From assembly GCF_019649015.1 (NCBI RefSeq), contig NZ_BLPI01000001.1:1011501-1075500 (forward strand): a DNA stretch of 64,000 bases, given 5' to 3'. This DNA is from Agarivorans litoreus (GTDB lineage Bacteria > Pseudomonadota > Gammaproteobacteria > Enterobacterales > Celerinatantimonadaceae). Both the position numbers and the translations under genes were made by a program. This document shows, one piece after another, positions 27,772-35,018 of the stretch; the stretch's first letter is position 1; every line of letters starts with the position of its first letter. Under the pieces are notes generated by a model. The model saw only the letters and a program-made list of their open reading frames with translations. It had not been told where the DNA came from and did no database searches.

Positions 27772-28974
27772 CTAGACCTTATTTCCAGCAGCATCCGTGT
27801 CTTTCTTTTCCTCGCTCAATCCATCTTGAGAAAACAGGCAGTGCACGATCAAACCTATACTTAAACCCCAAAACGCACTGGCAATGCCAAACACGTTCAC
27901 TGATGAAGCCGTTACCAAGAAAGTAATCGCGGCCGCCTCTCTCCCTTTTGTGCAGGCTAAAGCAGTGGATAAACTGTTGGCGATAGTACTAATCAACGCC
28001 AAACCAGCAATCGCTACCACTAACTCTTGAGGAAAAGCGGCAAACATACTTACTACCGTTGCTCCCAGCAAGCCCAGCAATAGATAAAACACTCCGGCCC
28101 AAATCGAGGCATAATAGCGTTTTGTGGGATCTTCATCGGCCTCTTTGCCCATGCAAATTGCAGCAGTAATGGCCGCCAAGTTAAAAGCAAAACCTCCAAA
28201 TGGCGCTAGCAGCAACCCGGCGACACCTGTCCAAGATATCAGTGGAGAAATTGCAGGCCGGTATCCGTTGCCATGCAAGGCAGCAATACCAGGCATATTT
28301 TGTGAGGCCATGGTAACCACAAACAAAGGCAAACCTACACCTAGCAAAGCCTGCCATGATAACGATGGACTAATCCACACCGGCATAGCTAGCTCTAAAG
28401 TCACCGACGATAACTCCAGCAAACCCAAGTAGAAAGCTGCTGTAATGCCTACCAGTAAAGTAATCAGCATAACGTAGCGTGGGGCATACAATTTGCCGAT
28501 TAGGTAGCAGGTCAGCATACTGGATACCAATATCAATTGGCTCTCTAGTGATTGAAACAACTGCAAACTAAATTGCAATAACACACCAGCTAACATCGCG
28601 GAGGCCACTGATTGAGGGATCCAACGGATCAGCTTATCCATCAAACCACTTAAACCCACTAAAGTTATTAATAGCGAGCTAAACAAAAACGCACCAATCG
28701 CTTGATTAACCGAGAGCCCTGATAAGCTAGTCACTAGCAGTGCTGCGCCAGGCGTAGACCAAGCAGTAAGAATCGGCTTTTTGTGATACCAAGAAAAGCC
28801 GATACTCGTCGCCCCCATCCCAATACCTAAAGCCCACAACCACGAACCAATTTGCTGTTCGCTTGCTCCTGCCGAAGCAGCAGCTTGAAACACAATAGCC
28901 GCTGAGCTGGTATAGCCCACTAATACTGCGATAAAACCAGCCGACACTCGAGATAAAACAAACCAGTCACGCAT
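27772..28974 (-). CDS. BenE-family transporter (YdcO-like)
   Basis: 400 residues from the ATG at 28974 with AAGGAG 5 bases upstream; a longer reading from 29049 would run across the operators. About twelve membrane helices; benzoate/H+ symporter family, with VGYTSSAAIVFQAA near the start and a repeated FGGFAFNLAAITAAICMG block. The divergent regulator is a SutR (YdcN) homologue, and in E. coli ydcO lies beside ydcN, so this is the YdcO orthologue rather than a proven benzoate carrier. The real substrate is not known. Confidence 0.82.
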   Translation of the reverse strand: MRDWFVLSRVSAGFIAVLVGYTSSAAIVFQAAASAGASEQQIGSWLWALGIGMGATSIGFSWYHKKPILTAWSTPGAALLVTSLSGLSVNQAIGAFLFSSLLITLVGLSGLMDKLIRWIPQSVASAMLAGVLLQFSLQLFQSLESQLILVSSMLTCYLIGKLYAPRYVMLITLLVGITAAFYLGLLELSSVTLELAMPVWISPSLSWQALLGVGLPLFVVTMASQNMPGIAALHGNGYRPAISPLISWTGVAGLLLAPFGGFAFNLAAITAAICMGKEADEDPTKRYYASIWAGVFYLLLGLLGATVVSMFAAFPQELVVAIAGLALISTIANSLSTALACTKGREAAAITFLVTASSVNVFGIASAFWGLSIGLIVHCLFSQDGLSEEKKDTDAAGNKV

Positions 28975-29013
28975 AGCTACTCCTTGGCTTAACTGTAAAC
29001 TCCCATCCACACC

Positions 29014-29029
29014 GTGCGCTATAACGCAC
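29014..29029. promoter_or_regulatory. Operator-like palindrome, copy 1
   Basis: GTGCGCTATAACGCAC, nearly palindromic around TATA. It lies 40 bases upstream of the BenE-family start and has a second copy 38 bases further on. Probable site for the adjacent SutR-like regulator (inference from position). Confidence 0.6.
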
Positions 29030-29051
29030 AAACTAGACAAGCCTAGCATTT

Positions 29052-29067
29052 GTGCGCTATAACGTAC
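29052..29067. promoter_or_regulatory. Operator-like palindrome, copy 2
   Basis: GTGCGCTATAACGTAC, differing by one base from copy 1 and in the same orientation, 30 bases upstream of the regulator's start codon. The 38-base period places both on about the same face range of the helix over 3.6 turns, allowing autoregulation plus transporter control. Confidence 0.6.
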
Positions 29068-29096
29068 AAGACTAATTTTTCAACAAGTAGGTTATT

Positions 29097-29675
29097 TTGC
29101 TGGCCTTAAATCAATATCTCGCGGCAGCTTTGAAACAGCAGCGTAAAGACAAACAGTGGAGTTTAGACACCGCAGCCAAACAAACCGGTGTGAGTAAAGC
29201 CATGTTAGGACAAATAGAACGCGGTGAATCTAGCCCAACTATTGCCACACTGTGGAAAATAGCAGGAGGTTTTAATACTTCCTTATCAACCTTTTTAGAG
29301 CCAGAACTTGCAGAACAAGCTCAGCCAGAAATTCGCAGCGCAGATCAACTTCGCCAACAACCCGCCAGCGATGACATGCTCGTAGCCATTTTATTCCCCT
29401 ACGATGAAAAGTATGGCTTTGAGATGTACGAACTCACCTTGTTAGAGAACTATCAGCGAGTATCTGAGCCCCACGAAGCAGGAGTGAGTGAACATGTCAT
29501 TGTGACCAGTGGGGAGATGGAAGTTTTGGCAAATGGACAATGGAATAAACTCAGCCAAGGACAAGCGTTGCGCTTTGCTGGCGATAAACCTCACGGCTAC
29601 AGAAACTTAAACAAGCAAGCGGCGGTGTTTCATTGCTTAATTCACTATTCTCGCAATAAATCTCAGCAGAACTAA
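29097..29675 (+). CDS. XRE-cupin regulator, SutR (YdcN)-like
   Basis: 192 residues starting at a TTG (AGTAGG upstream; no ATG fits, since the HTH begins at about residue 7). The N-terminal HTH reads LKQQRKDKQWSLDTAAKQTG, then SKAMLGQIERGESSPTIATLWKIA, nearly the SutR signature as I remember it. The C-terminal cupin (about 110-185) has EAGVSEHVIVTSGEMEV and LRFAGDKPHGYRN. E. coli SutR controls sulphur-use genes and sits beside ydcO; here too it is divergent from the YdcO-like transporter. Confidence 0.85.
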   Translation: MLALNQYLAAALKQQRKDKQWSLDTAAKQTGVSKAMLGQIERGESSPTIATLWKIAGGFNTSLSTFLEPELAEQAQPEIRSADQLRQQPASDDMLVAILFPYDEKYGFEMYELTLLENYQRVSEPHEAGVSEHVIVTSGEMEVLANGQWNKLSQGQALRFAGDKPHGYRNLNKQAAVFHCLIHYSRNKSQQN

Positions 29676-29694
29676 ATCCAAGGCTTGAAACGAA

Positions 29695-29726
29695 AAAAGC
29701 CTGCTAAATTTAGCAGGCTTTTTAAA
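29695..29726. terminator. Bidirectional terminator
   Basis: AAAAAGCCTGCTAAA pairs with TTTAGCAGGCTTTTT, with T runs both ways. It ends the SutR-like gene on the plus strand and the tRNA-Phe transcript on the minus strand. Confidence 0.88.
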
Positions 29727-29728
29727 GA

Positions 29729-29804
29729 TGGTGCCCGGAGGCGGAATCGAACCACCGACACGAGGATTTTCAATCCTCTGCTCTACCGACTGAGCTATCC
29801 GGGC
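29729..29804 (-). tRNA. tRNA-Phe (GAA)
   Basis: 76 bases on the minus strand with an encoded CCA end. The 7-bp acceptor stem GCCCGGA pairs with the 3' TCCGGGC arm. The D-loop region TAGCTCAGTCGGTAGAGCA, the anticodon loop TTGAAAA (GAA anticodon) and the TPsiC arm GGTTCGATTCC are all canonical. It stands alone. Confidence 0.97.
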
Positions 29805-30159
29805 AACGGCGGCTATTAAACGTTTTTAGCCGAAACAAGTCAACCGCTTTTTCGCAAATAAGGTTCGAGTGCTTACAAAGCGAGCAAACTAAATAATAAA
29901 TCAGCACTTTTAATGGAACCTTTATCTACAGCAGCTTCAGCGCTAATCAATCACATTAAATTACTCGGTATTTACATATCTTCACTCAGTGAACTAAACA
30001 GCAATAGCAGATGGCATAATCACTTAAAGCAGTACATTTCAAGCTGTCGCCAATCAACGACAGAATTTAGCGCTTTATTTACAATCACTTAAATAAGACA
30101 TAAAAAACCATGGCAATGTCGATACCTGACCTTGCAAGGCTTGCCTATAAGTAGTGATT
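29805..30159. other. Intergenic region before zur, no confident gene
   Basis: A+T-rich stretch between tRNA-Phe and the Zur box. The part next to 29804 must hold the tRNA promoter on the minus strand. A 59-codon ORF at 29912-30091 (plus) has no ribosome site and was not accepted. No hairpin of note. Confidence 0.5.
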
Positions 30160-30172
30160 GTTATAATGTAAC
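30160..30172. promoter_or_regulatory. Zur box upstream of zur
   Basis: GTTATAATGTAAC differs at one position from the gammaproteobacterial Zur core GTTATAATATAAC and is symmetric about its centre. It lies 55 bases upstream of the zur start, so zinc-dependent autoregulation is likely. Confidence 0.62.
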
Positions 30173-30227
30173 GCTCAAATTTTGTGGGTGTATTTCGCTC
30201 ATCAGCTAAGATCTATTTCGGTAAAGC

Positions 30228-30677
30228 ATGTCTACAGCCAATTATATACAACGTGTCAGTGACTACTGTAGCCAAAATAAGCTTAAGTTCACGCCAAATC
30301 GTGCAGCAGTGTTGGCTATTCTTCATCAACATCAACAAGCACTTAGCGCTTACGATATTTTAGCTAAGCTGCAACAACAGCAACAAAATACCAAACCACC
30401 AACGGTATATCGGGCTTTAGAGTTTTTGCTACAACACCACTTCATTCAACATATTGAATCAAGTAGCCGTTACATCATTGGCCACCAACATGCTCCATTT
30501 ACTCCGCAGCCCTTGCTTATTTGCACCGACTGTAAATCTGTTACTCAAATAAGCTTGTCTGAATCATTAAAAATTGAATTGGACCAGTTTGCCGGACAGC
30601 AAGGCTTTAGATTGCATTCGCAAAGTTACGAATTCCAAGGGCTTTGCTCTGGTTGCCAACAAGGGCAAGTGTCGTGA
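30228..30677 (+). CDS. zur: Zinc uptake regulator Zur (Fur family)
   Basis: 149 residues. N-terminal winged HTH (FTPNRAAVLAILHQHQQALSAYDILAKL, then PPTVYRALEFLLQHHFIQHIESSSRYI). The C-terminal dimerisation part has LLICTDCKSVTQI and GLCSGCQQ, the two structural CxxC zinc pairs, and a single-His regulatory set. This fits Zur rather than Fur, which has a different metal set. The neighbouring Zur box and the mepM gene next door, as around znu/mepM in E. coli, agree. It represses zinc uptake genes when zinc is sufficient. Confidence 0.88.
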   Translation: MSTANYIQRVSDYCSQNKLKFTPNRAAVLAILHQHQQALSAYDILAKLQQQQQNTKPPTVYRALEFLLQHHFIQHIESSSRYIIGHQHAPFTPQPLLICTDCKSVTQISLSESLKIELDQFAGQQGFRLHSQSYEFQGLCSGCQQGQVS

Positions 30678-30764
30678 ATAGCACCACGAACCAGCAAAAG
30701 TCGCTCACTAGTATTAATACAATAACAGCTGCGTTAAGACAGCGTTCATTAGGTAAAAGATTGT

Positions 30765-32204
30765 ATGTTTAACAGTAAAACTCGTTTGTTTGGTCGCCCT
30801 AGCAGGCTTCCCAGCAAACATTGGCAGCTGATTATTGCCTGCGGTGTACTCGTGGGCATTGCCAGTATTTGGCCTAGCTCCAAACAAGTAAGTACCAACA
30901 GCCGCCAGCTCATCGAACTGCCACAAAACGACTTTAAGTCAGAGTCCGATGGCCTCACTTTTAGTCTGGCTAGTCGCTCCAATGAAGCCATCGATATAGT
31001 AAAACAGAATACCCAAGATGAGCCCAGTGCTGAGCAGTTTAGACATGCTGCTAAATCGCCAGTTGTGGCGAAGCAAAACACCAACGAGCCAACACTCACT
31101 GCTGCAAAAACAGAGCCTGAACAAGCTGAGGTTGGAGGCGAGCACAGCTATCAATACACTATTGAGAAAGGCGATACTTTAGGTAAAATTTTCACCCGCT
31201 TTAACATCGACCAAACCACTATGTATCAAGTACTAGAAGCTGATATTTCGGTACTAGCTTTAGATACTTTAAGCCCAGGTCATGAGCTCACATTTACCAT
31301 CGACCACGACCAACAACAATTATTGGCCTTACAACTTGCCTTTAATCCGGCGCAAAAAATCATATTTAAGCGTGTTGATGCAAGCAGCTTCGAATACGAA
31401 ACCATTAGTATTGAAGGACAATGGCAGAAACAAGCCATAGCAGGCACCATCGAAGGTAGCTTTTATGTATCAGCCCGAAAAGCTGGCTTAAGCCCAAATG
31501 AAGTAGAGCAAGTAGCGCAAATGTTTAAAGACAAACTGCGTTTTTCTCGTGACTTTAGAGCGGGCGATGTATTCCAAGTTGTACGTAATCGCCAATACAT
31601 CGATGACGAACTCACTGGTCAAAGTGAAATTAGTGCGGTGCGTATTTTTAACCGAGGTAACGAATACAGTGCGTATTTGTTTAGCAATGGTAACTATTAT
31701 GACAAAGATGGCGAAAGCCTAGCGCGCGCCTTTATGCGAGTACCGCTTAAAGGGGCTCATCGGGTCACCTCTGGTTTTAACCCACGTCGTAAGCACCCAA
31801 TTACCCGACGAATCTCGCCACATAATGGCGCCGACTTCGGCGTAGCTATTGGCACTCCTGTTCTAGCCGCTGGCGATGGTGTAGTGACTAGAGTTGAGAA
31901 TCACCCTTATGCGGGTAAATACATCGTGATTCAACACGGCGGTAAATATCGCTCACGTTATCTACATTTAAATAAATTTAAAGTTCGCAAAGGGCAACGA
32001 GTAACGCGTGGCCAAGTGATAGCAGACTCAGGCAATACCGGCCGCTCAACGGGGCCTCACCTGCATTACGAGTTCCATATTAACGGCCGAGCGGTTAATC
32101 CAATGACCGCTAAAATCCCCCTCGCCTCTGCCATTGATAAGCAGGAGCGAGCCGAGTTCGACCAGCTGGTTATCAATATGAATGATTTGATTGCGGCAGG
32201 CTAA
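30765..32204 (+). CDS. mepM: Murein DD-endopeptidase MepM-like (M23)
   Basis: 479 residues. Residues about 20-40 form an uncleaved signal anchor (LIIACGVLVGIASIWP), then a linker. An OapA/LysM-like region follows (YTIEKGDTLGKIFTRFNIDQTTMYQVL). The C-terminal M23 peptidase (about 350-450) shows the zinc ligands in SPHNGADFGV (HxxxD) and GPHLHYEFH (HxH). It cuts D-Ala-mDAP cross-links to allow wall growth. It follows zur, as mepM and zinc-uptake genes are close in E. coli. It may have its own promoter in the 87-base gap. Confidence 0.9.
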   Translation: MFNSKTRLFGRPSRLPSKHWQLIIACGVLVGIASIWPSSKQVSTNSRQLIELPQNDFKSESDGLTFSLASRSNEAIDIVKQNTQDEPSAEQFRHAAKSPVVAKQNTNEPTLTAAKTEPEQAEVGGEHSYQYTIEKGDTLGKIFTRFNIDQTTMYQVLEADISVLALDTLSPGHELTFTIDHDQQQLLALQLAFNPAQKIIFKRVDASSFEYETISIEGQWQKQAIAGTIEGSFYVSARKAGLSPNEVEQVAQMFKDKLRFSRDFRAGDVFQVVRNRQYIDDELTGQSEISAVRIFNRGNEYSAYLFSNGNYYDKDGESLARAFMRVPLKGAHRVTSGFNPRRKHPITRRISPHNGADFGVAIGTPVLAAGDGVVTRVENHPYAGKYIVIQHGGKYRSRYLHLNKFKVRKGQRVTRGQVIADSGNTGRSTGPHLHYEFHINGRAVNPMTAKIPLASAIDKQERAEFDQLVINMNDLIAAG

Positions 32205-32225
32205 ACCGCTTCGCTTTCCCCTTTA

Positions 32226-32251
32226 AAAACGGACCTTTATTGGTCCGTTTT
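32226..32251 (+). terminator. Rho-independent terminator of mepM
   Basis: AAAACGGACC pairs with GGTCCGTTTT around a 6-base loop, followed by a T-rich tail. It starts 22 bases after the mepM stop. Confidence 0.88.
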
Positions 32252-32340
32252 ACTTTTCTTTACGTTTTATTACAGATTGCTGGCAATCAAAAGAGGCTAT
32301 TCGCGGTCTAATAACATGTACAGCTTGTTAGGGGTATTTT

Positions 32341-32517
32341 ATGAACCGACTTACATTGGTGTTGTTGCTGCTTGTTCCTGTATTGCTCTCAATCTCTATT
32401 GCCAGCCAGTTACACAAAGGTGTAGCGCTCAATTCTTCACTGTTTTCCTTACAGGGTACTTTTCCAGGGCCCAATAACGCTAAACCAATTTTTCCAAGTA
32501 GCAACGGTAACAGTTGA
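32341..32517 (+). CDS. Small 58-residue secreted or membrane protein, possibly frameshifted
   Basis: ATG with a TAGGGG ribosome site 6 bases upstream. The product begins MNRLTLVLLLLVPVLLSISIA, a clear signal or anchor helix, and ends after a short polar tail. A second frame, open from 32426 to the TAG at 32684-32686, has a coding-like hydrophobic sequence (VTVETRLHILAFVLLPCAQH and on). The two may be parts of one gene of about 110 codons broken by a shift in the G+C run near 32465-32473. It converges on edd and the longer frame would overlap it by about 15 bases. Confidence 0.38.
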   Translation: MNRLTLVLLLLVPVLLSISIASQLHKGVALNSSLFSLQGTFPGPNNAKPIFPSSNGNS

Positions 32518-32671
32518 AACAAGACTACACATTCTAGCTTTTGTCTTGCTACCTTGCGCCCAACATTTCTTATTAACACATTTCCAAAATGTAAGTTTAC
32601 CCGGTAAGTTATTATTTCTGAATCTGTTAGCCATTTATCGCCCAGTTAATGGTGCCATTGCTACTGCTCCG

Positions 32672-34480
32672 CTAGTCCTCAAATAGAATCATGGCACCAT
32701 TCTCAGCACTGCCAACTAATCGCCTAAACGAACTAAACAACTCCCTACCACAACCTTCATTTTGCTTGCCTTTGCTGTCTGCGACAGCAGTGCGCTGTTG
32801 CCACTCTTGCTCACTCACTTGGCAACTTAGGTCGCCGTTAATGGCATCCAAATGAATAATGTCACCATCTTGTAGTTTCGCTAGTAAGCCACCTTTGGCA
32901 GTTTCCGGACTTAAGTGCAGCGCGGCAGGAATTTTGCCTGATGCGCCCGATAAGCGACCATCGGTAAGCAGTGCCATCTTAAAACCTTGTTTTTGCAAGT
33001 TGCCCAATACTGGCATCAATTTATGTAGTTCTGGCATCCCATTGGCTGCAGGCCCGTTGTAACGCACCACCACTACAAGGTCTTGGTCAAGCTTACCTTG
33101 TTGATACGCTTCTACCACTTTATGCTGACAATCAAATACTTTGGCTGGCGCACAAATAACTTGATGCTCATCCTTAACTGCACTGGTTTTTATTACTGCC
33201 CGCCCCAAGTTACCGCTTAATACCTGCAAGCCGCCACTGCGATTAAACTGTTTGCCGTCTGCTGCAATCACATCATTATTGTTGCTGGCCTGTGCTGGCC
33301 GCCATACTAACTCTTCGCCTACCAAAACAGGTGACTGCAAGTAATCACTTAGCTTTCCATAGAGAGTAGTGGCATCGATATGTAGCAAGTCTCGTTGCGC
33401 TAACAAACGCAGCAAACAAGGCACTCCACCCGCTTGCTCAAAGGCATTAATATCTGCTGGGCCATTAGGGTACATGCTAGAAAGTTGCGGCACTACTTCG
33501 GCAAGCTGCGCAAAATCATCCCAATTAATGATAATGCCAGCGCAACGGGCAATCGCTATCATGTGTAAGGTGTGATTAGTGCTGCCTCCAGAAGCCAACA
33601 AAGCCACTAAACCATTCACAATGGCACTCTCATCGATAACTTGATACAGCGGGCGATAAGCTGAGCCTCCGCGAGTAATGCCCACCATGTGACTAAGCAA
33701 ATGTTGATTAAGCCTATCTCTAAGCGCGGTATTCACATTAACAAAGGCGCTACCCGGTAGCATTAAGCCCATGGTTTCAAATACCAGTTGATTAGTATTG
33801 GCAGTACCGTAGAAAGTGCAGGTGCCGGGCGCATGGTAGGCTTTGTTTTCCATCTGCTGTAGCGCCGCTTTATCCACTTCTCCGGCTGCATGCTGTTGGC
33901 GAACCGCCACCTTTTCATCATTGCTAATGCCACTTGGCATTGGGCCGCTGGGCATAAAGGCAGTTGGCAAATGACCAAAAGACAAAGCACCCATTAACTG
34001 CCCTGGTGCAATTTTGTCGCAAACCCCTAATAAGACGCAGGCATCGAACCCTTGATGGCTCAAACCAATGGCAGTGCTTTGGGCAATAAGGTCACGTGAA
34101 TACAACGATAAATCCATGCCCTCTTGGCCTTGGGTAACGCCATCACACATCGCAGGCACACCACCAGCAACTTGCGCGCTATGACCAAGTTCAGCCATTG
34201 TTTGCTGAATCAACTGAGGGTATTGAGCGTAGGGCTGGTGAGCACTTAACATATCGTTGTAGGCAGTAATAATCGCCAGATTTACTTTGGTAAAATCTAG
34301 CAAACGGTCTTTTTGTTGCTGGCCACAGGCAGCAATGGCATGGGCTAAGTTGCCACAGCTTAAATGCGCCCTTGCGTTCCCCTGCTCTGCTTGTTTTTCC
34401 ATTCTTTGAACATAAGCCCTGCGCAAGCCTTGGCTGCGGGCAATAATGTTTTGGGTAACCTGTTTGATAGTGGGATTCAT
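32672..34480 (-). CDS. edd: 6-phosphogluconate dehydratase
   Basis: 602 residues, the full Edd length. It dehydrates 6-phosphogluconate to KDPG in the Entner-Doudoroff pathway, using an iron-sulphur cluster; Cys residues lie in AMCDGVTQG and LGVCDKIAPG. IlvD/Edd family blocks are all present, including ASGGSTNHTLH and LTDGRLSGASGKIPAALH. It follows gntK with 7 bases between and is the last gene of the LacI - GH94 - gntK - edd operon. No eda gene is in the window. Confidence 0.95.
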   Translation of the reverse strand: MNPTIKQVTQNIIARSQGLRRAYVQRMEKQAEQGNARAHLSCGNLAHAIAACGQQQKDRLLDFTKVNLAIITAYNDMLSAHQPYAQYPQLIQQTMAELGHSAQVAGGVPAMCDGVTQGQEGMDLSLYSRDLIAQSTAIGLSHQGFDACVLLGVCDKIAPGQLMGALSFGHLPTAFMPSGPMPSGISNDEKVAVRQQHAAGEVDKAALQQMENKAYHAPGTCTFYGTANTNQLVFETMGLMLPGSAFVNVNTALRDRLNQHLLSHMVGITRGGSAYRPLYQVIDESAIVNGLVALLASGGSTNHTLHMIAIARCAGIIINWDDFAQLAEVVPQLSSMYPNGPADINAFEQAGGVPCLLRLLAQRDLLHIDATTLYGKLSDYLQSPVLVGEELVWRPAQASNNNDVIAADGKQFNRSGGLQVLSGNLGRAVIKTSAVKDEHQVICAPAKVFDCQHKVVEAYQQGKLDQDLVVVVRYNGPAANGMPELHKLMPVLGNLQKQGFKMALLTDGRLSGASGKIPAALHLSPETAKGGLLAKLQDGDIIHLDAINGDLSCQVSEQEWQQRTAVADSKGKQNEGCGRELFSSFRRLVGSAENGAMILFED

Positions 34481-34487
34481 TTCAACC

Positions 34488-35018
34488 TCAATTAAGCGCG
34501 GGCTTGCGACTAATACTATTAATACAACGTGCTAATACCTGCTCTGGGCTAGCGTCAATGTCAATCGCAATAACATCAGTTTCAGCAACAGAAGGGGTCT
34601 CTAAGGTCAAAAATTGGCTAGCTAATAAGTGCTGTGGCATAAAATGATTACTGCGCAGCTCTAGCCTTTGCCGAATTAAAGTTTGTTCACCTTTTAAGTA
34701 GATAAACACCACTTTACTGCCTACTTGACGCAATTGATCTCGGTAAGATTTCTTTAAGGCAGAACAAACAATCACGGCGGTTTTTCCTTGCTGGCTAATA
34801 GCATCAGCTTTAGCCACAATGCTCGCTAGCCAAGGCTTACGGTCCTCATCATTTAGCGCAAGGCCACTGCACATCTTTTCTATGTTGGCACGAGGATGTA
34901 GCGTATCACCGTCTATAAACTCAGCTTGCAGGTAGTTTGCCAGCGCCTCACCAATGCTAGATTTGCCACAGCCGGAAACCCCCATAACGCAATAAACCGT
35001 GCCCTGATCAGCATTCAT
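34488..35018 (-). CDS. gntK: Gluconokinase
   Basis: 176 residues. It phosphorylates gluconate to 6-phosphogluconate with ATP. P-loop GVSGCGKSSIG near the N-terminus, the substrate block EFIDGDTLHPRANIEKMCSG, and the CSALKKSYRDQLR arginine patch are the GntK hallmarks. Its start overlaps the end of the GH94 gene by 4 bases, so the phosphorylase and kinase are coupled. This ties the product of the phosphorylase to gluconate. Confidence 0.94.
   Translation of the reverse strand: MNADQGTVYCVMGVSGCGKSSIGEALANYLQAEFIDGDTLHPRANIEKMCSGLALNDEDRKPWLASIVAKADAISQQGKTAVIVCSALKKSYRDQLRQVGSKVVFIYLKGEQTLIRQRLELRSNHFMPQHLLASQFLTLETPSVAETDVIAIDIDASPEQVLARCINSISRKPALN

Noticed and set aside
29912-30091. A 59-codon plus-strand ORF between tRNA-Phe and zur
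   Set aside because: No ribosome site upstream, and composition looks like intergenic sequence; kept only as a note.
32328-32634. Two minus-strand ORFs of 61-83 codons opposite the small protein
   Set aside because: No ribosome sites, and their reading frames are shadows of the plus-strand hydrophobic sequence.
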